From an uncultured Prevotellaceae bacterium (GTDB lineage: Bacteria; Bacteroidota; Bacteroidia; Bacteroidales; Bacteroidaceae), in NCBI GenBank assembly GCA_902776475.1, contig CACYQD010000013.1:1-64000 (forward strand): a stretch of 64,000 nucleotides of DNA, written 5' to 3'. How positions within the stretch are numbered: position 1 is the first letter of the stretch; every line of letters starts with the position of its first letter. A program made the translations under genes and the position numbers. Under the pieces are notes generated by a model. The model saw only the letters and a list, made by a program, of their open reading frames with translations. It was not told the origin of the DNA and ran no database searches. Below, in pieces: positions 37,408 to 44,865 of the stretch.

Positions 37408-39576
37408 ATGGACAAGAACGCCATCTATCGAACCAAGCTCTGTCTGATCCGTCATGATCTCGGCGGAGCACTTGAAACTATCCGTCCGCTCATGGAAGAC
37501 CTCGCCTATGCCCGTCTCCATGACACCATCACACAAGTCGATGGCGACTACCAACGGATGCTGTCGTATCTGCGGCAAGGCTATCCCGATCCCTCCCGCG
37601 ACAAGATGTATCTCTCTTTGCTCCGCAAGTTGGACCGCTGCGTGAACGACGCCGCGCTCATCCTCCGCACCCAGAAAGACCCGCGCCAAAGCATCTATGC
37701 CACAAAATCACAGCGCTTCATGCTCAGTGAACAGGAGACCGCCAAGCGCATCGAGGATTTTGTCAGCGAGACCGCCCTTTCTCAACTCGACGGAGCTGAT
37801 GACAGTCATCTCGAAGAGCTCTACAAGTCGCATCACGAGCTGATGTCCTCCTTGTTCGAGCACCTCTGCTTCTCCCCCCAATGGCATAGGAGCGACCAGG
37901 AGTTTTATGAAAGTCTGATACTCTCCCCCACCATCGACATCACCGATGCCGCCCTCCTGACGAGTGCCATCACCCTCTCGGTCATCACCCATTTCGACAT
38001 CCACAAATACATCACTCTCGCCCATATCTATCAGAAGGCAGGCGACGAGCAGCTCCGTCAGCGCGCCCTTGTGGGATGGGCGCTGACCACCACCCGCAGC
38101 CACACGCTCTATGATGAAGTCAGGCCTCTGGTGGAAGACATTCTCCACGACGAGCAGTCCTCACAGCAGGTGCTGGAGACCCAGATGCAGATGATTCTCT
38201 GCATGAATGCCGAGCAAGACCAAGAGACCATCACCCGTGACATCATGCCCAATATCATGAAGAACAAGGGGTTTGACATCACCCGCAACGGCATTGTGGA
38301 GAAAGAAGACGACCCCATGCAGGACATCCTCGACCCCGATGCTTCCGACAGGATGATGGAAGAGTTGGAGAAGAGTTTCCATCAGATGAGTGAGATGCAG
38401 CGCAGCGGCAGCGACATCTATTTCGGCGGTTTCTCGAAAATGAAGCGCTACCCCTTCTTCTACACCCTCTCCAACTGGTTCTGCCCGTTCTACGCCGATC
38501 ACCCCGGTCTTTCCGTCACTCGTACCAAACTCAAGGGGAAGGCCTTCCTCGACACGCTGATGAAATCCGGTCCGTTCTGCGACAGCGACAAATACTCCTT
38601 CGCCATTGCCATGGCGACCGTGATTGACAAGATTCCCGACAACATGAAATCGCTGCTCAATGACAGTTCCTCTTTTGGTCCCATGGCCTCTGACGAATTC
38701 CTGCAATCACCCGCCAACATCCGACTGAGATATCTCCAGGACCTCTACCGCTTTTTCCGGTTGAGCGACCAGCGCATCTGCTTCTACAACCCCTTCGGGG
38801 AAGACAAAGGAAAGAACAGCCTGTTTCTCACCAATGACATCCTTCTCCCTTCAGTCAAGGAAACCGATGTGCTGCGGTTTGGCAATGAATTGTTGAAGCG
38901 CCGTCAGTTCCCGCTCCTTGAAGCCCTGCTGACGCGCTGTGGCAACCGTTTCACATCCGCCAGGTTCAAGATCCTGACCGGATACAGCACCCTGCAACAA
39001 GGTCAATTCACGACAGCCGCCGAAGCATTCAGAAGTGCGCTCGACGAACTACCCGGCAACAAGCGGGCCCTTCTCGGTCTTGCCCGTGCCGCCACCATGT
39101 CGGGCGACTATGCCCAGGCAGGAGAAGCCTACCGCATCCTGCACGAGCTCTCCCCCGACAATGCCACCCATGCCCTTAGTCTGGCCATCATCCTGACCAA
39201 GGAAGACAAGGCCGCTGATGCCCTGCCCATTCTATACAAACTCCATTACGAGGACGAGCAAAATCTCCAAGTGGTGCGTGCCTTAGCATGGGCCCTGCTT
39301 GCCAGCCGCAAGCCCGACCAAGCCAGCAAGACCTACTCCAGGATTGCAGACAGCGGCAAGTTGATTGCCCAAGACCATCTCAACATCGGCTATTGCCAGT
39401 GGCTCCAAGGAGACATCGATTCCGCCATCCAGTCCTTCAAGCATTATCTTGAAGACCAGTCCGGGCGCACCACTCCAGCGTCCTTGATGGAAGATTTTGA
39501 GAAAGATGAACCCATCCTCCAAGCCAACGGAATCACCCATTATGAGCTGCTCATGATGGCCGATCTTGTCAAATAG
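37408..39576 (+). CDS. Large TPR protein, function unknown
   Basis: A 722-residue helical protein with no signal peptide or membrane segment, so probably cytoplasmic. The N-terminal half (about 1-330) is all-helical without a family I recognise. The region from about 490 to 690 contains several tetratricopeptide repeats (S-T-L-Q-Q-G-Q-F-T-T-A-A-E-A-F-R-S-A-L-D; A-G-E-A-Y-R-I-L-H-E-L-S-P-D-N; G-D-I-D-S-A-I-Q-S-F-K). Such repeats form protein-binding solenoids. It follows the substrate-binding lipoprotein by 12 bases. The pair has no known pathway. Confidence 0.8.
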   Translation: MDKNAIYRTKLCLIRHDLGGALETIRPLMEDLAYARLHDTITQVDGDYQRMLSYLRQGYPDPSRDKMYLSLLRKLDRCVNDAALILRTQKDPRQSIYATKSQRFMLSEQETAKRIEDFVSETALSQLDGADDSHLEELYKSHHELMSSLFEHLCFSPQWHRSDQEFYESLILSPTIDITDAALLTSAITLSVITHFDIHKYITLAHIYQKAGDEQLRQRALVGWALTTTRSHTLYDEVRPLVEDILHDEQSSQQVLETQMQMILCMNAEQDQETITRDIMPNIMKNKGFDITRNGIVEKEDDPMQDILDPDASDRMMEELEKSFHQMSEMQRSGSDIYFGGFSKMKRYPFFYTLSNWFCPFYADHPGLSVTRTKLKGKAFLDTLMKSGPFCDSDKYSFAIAMATVIDKIPDNMKSLLNDSSSFGPMASDEFLQSPANIRLRYLQDLYRFFRLSDQRICFYNPFGEDKGKNSLFLTNDILLPSVKETDVLRFGNELLKRRQFPLLEALLTRCGNRFTSARFKILTGYSTLQQGQFTTAAEAFRSALDELPGNKRALLGLARAATMSGDYAQAGEAYRILHELSPDNATHALSLAIILTKEDKAADALPILYKLHYEDEQNLQVVRALAWALLASRKPDQASKTYSRIADSGKLIAQDHLNIGYCQWLQGDIDSAIQSFKHYLEDQSGRTTPASLMEDFEKDEPILQANGITHYELLMMADLVK

Positions 39577-39671
39577 AAGAAAAAAACACATTTTCCACGC
39601 AAGATTTCAGGAAAAATCAGTTTTAAGAATAGCCACACCCTTGGGAAGAGGCAGATGCAGTACCAGTGCCC

Positions 39672-40217
39672 ATGACAGAGCAACAAATCGTAGAAGCCAT
39701 CAAAAGAGGAAGCCGTCAAGCCATGCGAGCACTGTATGACTCATTGGCAGGCTTCGCCATGGCCACAGCGCTGCGCTACTCTCCCGAACAAGAAGAGGCC
39801 AAAGACATTCTGCAAGATAGTTTCCTGAAAGTGTTCGGTCATTTCGACCAATTTCACTATCAAGGAGAGGGTTCATTGAAAGCGTGGGTACTGAAAATCG
39901 TCTCCAACGAAGCCATCAGCCACCTCAACAAGCAAGCTCGCATCATCTATACCGACACACTCGCCGACCAGCCTGAGGAAGAGGAAGAAGTGGACATCAA
40001 CCCCATTCCCCCCAAGGTACTCACCCAAATGATCGGCAGTCTTCCTCCCGGTTACCGCATGGTGTTCAACCTCCATGTGTTTGAGGAAAAGAGCCACAAA
40101 GAAATCGGCCATCTGCTCGGTATCAAGGAAAACTCCTCTGCCTCACAGTTTCTGCGGGCCAAGAGGATACTTGCCAAACTCATCAACGAATACAAAACAC
40201 GACATCATGAAGAATAA
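39672..40217 (+). CDS. ECF sigma factor paired with a Dma-type anti-sigma
   Basis: An extracytoplasmic-function RNA polymerase sigma factor of 181 residues. Region 2 is visible at about 10-75 (YSPEQEEAKDILQDSFLKVF; the -10-binding part) and region 4 at about 115-170 (LPPGYRMVFNLHVFEEKSHK with the following helix-turn-helix K-E-I-G-H-L-L-G-I-K-E-N). ATG 39672 is preferred over a GTG two codons upstream. The next gene starts 11 bases before this one stops, so the two are translationally coupled; this is the common arrangement of a sigma factor and its anti-sigma factor. Confidence 0.9.
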   Translation: MTEQQIVEAIKRGSRQAMRALYDSLAGFAMATALRYSPEQEEAKDILQDSFLKVFGHFDQFHYQGEGSLKAWVLKIVSNEAISHLNKQARIIYTDTLADQPEEEEEVDINPIPPKVLTQMIGSLPPGYRMVFNLHVFEEKSHKEIGHLLGIKENSSASQFLRAKRILAKLINEYKTRHHEE

Positions 40218-41538
40218 GGACTGGATCACCCAACTGAAGTCAAAAATGGCCTCCCATCAGGAAGAAGTGCCAGATGGACTCTGGGAGAAGATTGAGCCGT
40301 CGTTACCCGCCAGGCCGAAATCTCGCCCGACCATCTTCACTCCGGTCTACCGATATGCAGCTGCGGCAGCTGTGCTGGCCCTTCTCGGCGGCACTGTGGC
40401 TGTCTGGCATCCATGGAATTCAGAAGACCCATCTTTGGCTCTCAGCACAACAAAACAGCCTGTGGAAGTCGCATCACCCACCCATGAGGGACAAGAAGCC
40501 CCATCGGTTCTCCCCATGCAAACCTCTGAACCGGCATCAGAGGTCATGCAGGAAGGAAGCCGCCCGATGTCTTCCTCCTCCGGAGCAACTACTCAAGTGG
40601 ATAAGCCCATGACAAAGGCAGGGTCACGGTCATCCGCCACGGAATCCTTGACCGCTATGGTATCGACACCACCAGAGTCTGTGCAGGCCCCAAAGTCAGA
40701 GTCAGTCCAAGCCCACAAGTCAGAGTCAGAACCAAACCATGAGGCTAAAGCCGGGTTAAAACAAGAGTCTGAGACAAGGCAAAACCATGAGGCGGTTTCC
40801 GGAAAACCCGAAGATACGCAGCCGCGCCAGCTGTCACCCGTCAATGAACGGGAGAGTCAGATTCTGCAAGCACTTGAATCCGGCATCAATACTACCCGAA
40901 AAAGCCATGGCAGCACATTCGGTCTTTTTGCCCAAAATGACTTCGCCACTATCAGCACCCGTCAGACGACAGGCAATTATACGATGGCCAACGAAGCACT
41001 CTTCGGATCGGATGACGAATGGAACACCATGATGTCGCCCAGGTTCAGCAAGAAGACCAAGCATCACCGTCCCTACTCCTTCGGACTGAATTTCCAGTTT
41101 CCCCTCGCCAAGCGGTTGTCCCTGCAGACAGGTCTCGTCTATACTTATGTGCACTCTGATTTCATCACGGAGTCGCCCGACAATTCGGTGAAACGAGAGC
41201 AAACGCTTCACTATGTCGGCATCCCCGTCAGTCTGATGTATACCCTATGGCAGGCAGGCCATTTCTCCATCTATGCCAACGGAGGAGGCCAAGCCGACCT
41301 GAACGTCAAAGCGACCATGAAAAGCAATGGTGAGAAGAGGGATATCGACAAAGACCGCATGCAATTCTCCGCACTGTTCGGATTAGGCGGTCAATATCAA
41401 ATAACCCCATACATGGGCATATATGTCGAACCCAGCATGAGGTATTATTTTGACAATGGCAGTGAGGTGGAAAACATTTTCAAGGAGCATCCCTGGAAAT
41501 TCAGCTTCCATTTCGGATTCCGGTTCAATGTGCCCTGA
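40207..41538 (+). CDS. Dual-membrane anti-sigma / outer-membrane beta-barrel protein (Dma-like)
   Basis: A 443-residue protein with three parts. A cytoplasmic N-terminus of about 45 residues (D-G-L-W-E-K-I-E-P-S-L) resembles anti-sigma domains of Bacteroidetes. One inner-membrane helix lies at about 48-67. Next comes a long Ser/Glu/Lys-rich linker (about 75-250) with repeats such as S-E-S-V-Q-A. The C-terminal domain (about 280-443) has amphipathic strands typical of a small outer-membrane beta-barrel, ending in F-G-F-R-F-N-V-P. This layout matches the dual membrane-spanning anti-sigma factors (Dma) described in Bacteroides thetaiotaomicron, where the barrel sits in the outer membrane and the N-terminus holds the sigma factor. 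I recall this family from the literature; the match is by architecture only. Confidence 0.82.
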   Translation: MKNKDWITQLKSKMASHQEEVPDGLWEKIEPSLPARPKSRPTIFTPVYRYAAAAAVLALLGGTVAVWHPWNSEDPSLALSTTKQPVEVASPTHEGQEAPSVLPMQTSEPASEVMQEGSRPMSSSSGATTQVDKPMTKAGSRSSATESLTAMVSTPPESVQAPKSESVQAHKSESEPNHEAKAGLKQESETRQNHEAVSGKPEDTQPRQLSPVNERESQILQALESGINTTRKSHGSTFGLFAQNDFATISTRQTTGNYTMANEALFGSDDEWNTMMSPRFSKKTKHHRPYSFGLNFQFPLAKRLSLQTGLVYTYVHSDFITESPDNSVKREQTLHYVGIPVSLMYTLWQAGHFSIYANGGGQADLNVKATMKSNGEKRDIDKDRMQFSALFGLGGQYQITPYMGIYVEPSMRYYFDNGSEVENIFKEHPWKFSFHFGFRFNVP

Positions 41539-41549
41539 CGGGGGGGTGT

Positions 41550-42278
41550 CTAACCCACAGAGACCATGAACCGCCGGGAATCCTCCCAGGCGTCAACAAA
41601 CTGGTCCAAAGGATACTGGTCAGTGTCGTTGGCGCTTTGCGGGTCGTGCACCGTCACGATATCCTTTAAGACATCGACGTGCTGGACGATGACGGCATGG
41701 TTGGCCGTCTCTCCCATCTCGACATCCTTGATTTTCTCTGAAGGATAATTCCCTATCAGTTCATTGCCATCGACAGCGACAATCACGTCGTGCCCGGCAT
41801 TCAGTTCATCGACGAGCATATCGATGCTGCATTCAAACCGCCGGTGCACTTCCAGTCCTGCCATCTCCAGCAATTTTCCGATATGGTAGAGCGGTGTGCC
41901 CTCCTTTCTGAGCCAGCGGTGTCTCAAAGCCTCCGCCCTCATCTCCTGTTCATCGAAATCCACCCCTCTTTTCTGCAAGACCAGTTGTTCGCAAGCCAAC
42001 ACACAGTCGTTGCAGTCGGTATCGGCAGCCATGGCGGAATAAGGTATGGAACAAAGCGGAGAGATTCCATCCAAGGTCTGTTTTCCCTTTCTGGCAGGAT
42101 CAGACTTCGAGGTGAAATCCGGATTGAACTTCCGGTCCACGTCATCATAGAGACCGATGAGCCGAGCCAGTTCATCATCCTGTTTTGCCATTTGCACAAT
42201 AGCCAATGTCTCCTCAAGGGAAGTCCGTCCCTCGAGGAAGGCATCCAACAACTCATCTGTCAGAACAGTCTTAGCCAT
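41550..42278 (-). CDS. C39-like cysteine-peptidase-like protein coupled to an ECF sigma
   Basis: A 242-residue soluble protein with no signal peptide or membrane helix. Residues 1-50 (LTDELLDAFLEGRTSLEETL...) resemble the N-terminal helices of anti-sigma factors, without the zinc Cys/His. Residues about 85-240 look like a C39-type papain-like fold: C92 in D-C-V-L-A-C aligns with the catalytic Cys, H194 in N-H-A-V-I-V with the catalytic His, and D212 in H-D-P-Q-S with the Asp. The usual oxyanion Gln and the Gly after Cys are not obvious, so activity is uncertain. It starts one base after the stop of the ECF sigma gene. A sigma-regulating or substrate-processing role is inference; I know no described system with exactly this layout. 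Confidence 0.7.
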   Translation of the reverse strand: MAKTVLTDELLDAFLEGRTSLEETLAIVQMAKQDDELARLIGLYDDVDRKFNPDFTSKSDPARKGKQTLDGISPLCSIPYSAMAADTDCNDCVLACEQLVLQKRGVDFDEQEMRAEALRHRWLRKEGTPLYHIGKLLEMAGLEVHRRFECSIDMLVDELNAGHDVIVAVDGNELIGNYPSEKIKDVEMGETANHAVIVQHVDVLKDIVTVHDPQSANDTDQYPLDQFVDAWEDSRRFMVSVG

Positions 42279-42279
42279 T

Positions 42280-42921
42280 TCATCTACCTCCTTCTTCTTT
42301 TAGCGCAGTCCGGCGGAGCGCCTTCATGGCCCTCGTCCTGATATTGTAGACTGCTTCAATCCGCACTTGCAGTTCCTCTGCCACCTGTTGTGGTGAGCAT
42401 CCCTCGATATCCAGCCGCCGTATCACGAGGATGTATCTTTCCACATCCCGCAACCGCTGTCCCCTCTTTCCTTGTTTCATGAGCAGGAACAACTGTTCGA
42501 CCTGCATTTGGGCATCCACCTCATCCAGTTGGCGTGTGCTGACTGCATTCTGACTATATAGAGACACCGACGACGTATTTCCTATCAGTTGATTTTTATT
42601 TCTGATAAAAAATCTGATCGCGACCCTGTTGAGCCAGGTAAAGAGGGAGCTTCTGAAAGAGAAAGACCTCAGGATGTGGGCATCCACGCCATCCTTACCT
42701 GGCCGCATGAGATAGAGATACAATTCATTGACGAATTCATCGTAATCCACATGATAATCGAATATCCTGTCGATGATGGTGATGAACATCGGCATGCACT
42801 TTCTGAAGAAGAAAGCATGTGTTATGGCCTCATCGTGCCTGAGCAAGGCATCGACCACCTCCTGCTGCGACAAGTCAGTCCCGTTGACCTCGATGGAGAT
42901 GTTGTCAGGCATATTTTTCAT
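42280..42921 (-). CDS. Divergent ECF-like sigma factor
   Basis: A 213-residue sigma-70-family protein. Region 2-like sequence lies at about 35-105 (MPMFITIIDRIFDYHVDYDE then F-V-N-E-L-Y-L-Y-L-M and S-S-L-F-T-W-L-N-R-V-A). A region 4 helix-turn-helix is at about 160-207 (DIEGCSPQQVAEELQVRIEA). The core is weaker than in typical ECF factors and about 30 residues longer. It lies between the Asn-rich secreted gene (20 bases upstream) and the C39-like gene (one base downstream), all on one strand behind the promoter at 43824-43854, so the three form an operon. Confidence 0.8.
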   Translation of the reverse strand: MKNMPDNISIEVNGTDLSQQEVVDALLRHDEAITHAFFFRKCMPMFITIIDRIFDYHVDYDEFVNELYLYLMRPGKDGVDAHILRSFSFRSSLFTWLNRVAIRFFIRNKNQLIGNTSSVSLYSQNAVSTRQLDEVDAQMQVEQLFLLMKQGKRGQRLRDVERYILVIRRLDIEGCSPQQVAEELQVRIEAVYNIRTRAMKALRRTALKEEGGR

Positions 42922-42941
42922 TCAGCGGAAATGGACGAGAA

Positions 42942-43748
42942 TTACTGATGTGAACCGAAATGGCGCTGAGGAGCCGCACCCTGCCCACTCTGCTGGCGGT
43001 TGCTGCTGCGGCTTCCCGTGGTATTTGGAGAAGATTGGTTGTTGCTGGGTTGGTTGAAATGAGGCCTGTTGTTGCCGTTGTTGGAATTAGGCCGGTTGGA
43101 ATTAGGCCGGTTGCCATTGTTGCTGGGATTGTTGCCGTTGCCAAAATGGCGCTGTGGATTTCCATTGAGGTCCGGTCCTTGTCCGGGACGGTATCCGTTG
43201 TTGTTTGAGGGAGGATTTTCATTCCTGAAATTCCTGCCTTGAGAGGAAGGAGCAGGGATATGTCCACGGATAGGTCCGTTGCCGTTGGGAGCGTAATAGT
43301 TACGACCTTGATAATAGCTTCTTGTTCCGATATTCCTTCCGCCCCGATAGACGCCCCAGGACTCAGGTCTGCTGAAATAGAAGAGATGCCTGTCGGTATA
43401 ACGCCCATAGATATTGAGGCTCCACGCCCCCCTGACCCAGTTGAGCGGCCTGTAGAAATAGTTCAACTGCTTATACCGTCTGTATTGCCAAGTTGTGAGG
43501 ACGAATCTCAGGTCGGAATTTCTCCTTTCCCAGAAAATGCCGAATACGTCATCGTTGATATTGACGTTGAGCAGATAGTCGAGGTTGATCTCATAGACCG
43601 CATTCATCTGCTCGGTGGACAGTCTGAGTTCATAAGCCATTTTATCCGTGAGGAACAGAGCCTCACGCTGGGCATACTCATAGCTCATCGCCTGTGCGCT
43701 GATGGCAATCACGATGAAGGACACTAATGACAGGATGGTTCGTTTCAT
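42942..43748 (-). CDS. Secreted Asn/Gly-rich repeat protein
   Basis: A 268-residue protein with a signal peptide (1-19). The N-terminal folded domain (about 20-150) begins with a helix motif E-Y-A-Q-R-E-A-L-F-L-T-D-K-M and the S-T-E-Q-M segment, loosely like CpxP/Spy-type proteins, and is rich in Tyr and Arg (R-Y-T-D-R-H-L-F-Y). The C-terminal 110 residues are low complexity, dominated by Asn, Gly, Pro and Ser. The motif P-Q-R-H-F-G occurs twice, once near the middle of this tail and once at the extreme C-terminus. It is first in the operon with the ECF factor. Function unknown; an envelope-stress sensor or substrate of the system is a guess. Confidence 0.75.
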   Translation of the reverse strand: MKRTILSLVSFIVIAISAQAMSYEYAQREALFLTDKMAYELRLSTEQMNAVYEINLDYLLNVNINDDVFGIFWERRNSDLRFVLTTWQYRRYKQLNYFYRPLNWVRGAWSLNIYGRYTDRHLFYFSRPESWGVYRGGRNIGTRSYYQGRNYYAPNGNGPIRGHIPAPSSQGRNFRNENPPSNNNGYRPGQGPDLNGNPQRHFGNGNNPSNNGNRPNSNRPNSNNGNNRPHFNQPSNNQSSPNTTGSRSSNRQQSGQGAAPQRHFGSHQ

Positions 43749-43823
43749 GATTCAAGAATTTTGGTTATCTTATGGCATATCAATGAGAGGGGAAGCACAT
43801 GTGATTGTCCCCGTCATCGAGTG

Positions 43824-43854
43824 CAAATTTACAAAAAGTAATATACTTGTACAA
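43824..43854 (-). promoter_or_regulatory. Promoter of the Asn-rich/ECF/C39-like operon
   Basis: Minus strand: -33 TTG (43852-43854), 20-base spacer, -7 TAAATTTG (43824-43831), about 75 bases before the ATG at 43748. Confidence 0.65.
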
Positions 43855-43884
43855 CTGAATGGAGCATATTTTTTCATATAAACG

Positions 43885-43915
43885 TTGGCAGATTCCGGAA
43901 AAAATTATAATTTTG
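43885..43915 (+). promoter_or_regulatory. Promoter of the bcp gene
   Basis: -33 TTG (43885-43887), 20-base spacer, -7 TAATTTTG (43908-43915). The start site would be near 43921, 22 bases before the ATG at 43943; this rules out the longer frame from 43859. Confidence 0.7.
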
Positions 43916-43942
43916 CGTCAAAACAACAACAAATCAATTACC

Positions 43943-44401
43943 ATGATTCAGATCGGAGACAAAGCGCCCGAAGTCCTGGGCTATGATGAGAACGGCAAGG
44001 AAGTCCTCCTGAGTGATTTCAAAGGCAAGAAGCTTGTGCTCTATTTCTATCCCAAGGACCTGACTTCGGGATGCACCGCCGAGGCCTGCAACCTGCGCGA
44101 CAACATGGAAGCCCTCAGTGCGCAGGGTTATGCCGTCGTAGGCGCCAGCGTCGATGACGCCAAGTCACACCAGAAATTCATCGCCAAGCATGAGTTGCCC
44201 TTCCCCCTGATAGCTGACACCGAGAAGAAACTGGTGGAGCAGTTTGGCGTATGGGGAGAGAAGAGCATGTATGGCCGAAAATACTTCGGCACGTTCCGCA
44301 CGACCTTCATCATCAATGAGGAAGGCATCGTGGAGCGAATCATCGGTCCGAAGAAGATCAAGACCAAGGACCACGCCAACCAAATCCTCTCCGGCGAATG
44401 A
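43943..44401 (+). CDS. bcp: Peroxiredoxin, Bcp/PrxQ type
   Basis: Thiol peroxidase of 152 residues that reduces peroxides and protects against oxidative stress. The peroxidatic Cys lies in D-L-T-S-G-C-T-A-E-A-C, and the second Cys five residues on is the resolving residue typical of the PrxQ group. The start ATG is set by the promoter directly upstream. The stop overlaps the YjbQ ATG by 4 bp (ATGA). Confidence 0.94.
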   Translation: MIQIGDKAPEVLGYDENGKEVLLSDFKGKKLVLYFYPKDLTSGCTAEACNLRDNMEALSAQGYAVVGASVDDAKSHQKFIAKHELPFPLIADTEKKLVEQFGVWGEKSMYGRKYFGTFRTTFIINEEGIVERIIGPKKIKTKDHANQILSGE

Positions 44402-44808
44402 CCACGCAGGTTGAGATCACGCTGTCCGCCCGTCCACGCGGCAGTCATCTCGTGACCCATGAGATCATGAGGCAGTTGCCGCCCTTGCCCAAGAGCGGTT
44501 TGCTTCATTTGTTTGTCAAGCACACCAGTTGCGGTCTGAGCATCAATGAGAACGCCGACCCTGATGTTCGCCGCGACCTCTCGGCCATTCTCGACCATCT
44601 TGTCCCTGAAGACGAACCCTATTATCAGCACACCCTTGAGGGAAGTGACGACATGCCCGCCCATGCCAAGTCGAGCCTAGTGGGTGTGAGTCTGACGATA
44701 CCCATCACGGGAGGCCGTCTGAACCTCGGCACCTGGCAAGGCATCTATCTCTGCGAGTTCCGCGACTACGGCGGAAGCCGCAAGATAGTGGCCACCATCC
44801 TGAGCTGA
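44398..44808 (+). CDS. YjbQ family protein
   Basis: A 136-residue protein of the UPF0047/YjbQ family. The conserved L-F-V-K-H-T-S-C-G-L-S-I-N-E-N motif and the later G-R-L-N-L-G-T-W-Q-G-I-Y-L-C-E-F segment are characteristic. Family members show a weak thiamine-phosphate synthase activity, and the true role is unsettled. It is coupled to the peroxiredoxin gene by a 4-bp overlap. Confidence 0.92.
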   Translation: MTTQVEITLSARPRGSHLVTHEIMRQLPPLPKSGLLHLFVKHTSCGLSINENADPDVRRDLSAILDHLVPEDEPYYQHTLEGSDDMPAHAKSSLVGVSLTIPITGGRLNLGTWQGIYLCEFRDYGGSRKIVATILS

Positions 44809-44865
44809 GGCAGCCCGTTTCCCTTTTCACCCGAATAGAACCCAAACCAGAAAACAACTAAGACT

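Noticed and set aside
41539-41549. Terminator between the two converging sigma operons
   Set aside because: Only 11 bases, with a G-run and no stem.
43859-43942. N-terminal extension of the peroxiredoxin
   Set aside because: The extension contains the -33/-7 promoter, so it cannot be translated; homologues begin near M-I-Q-I-G-D.
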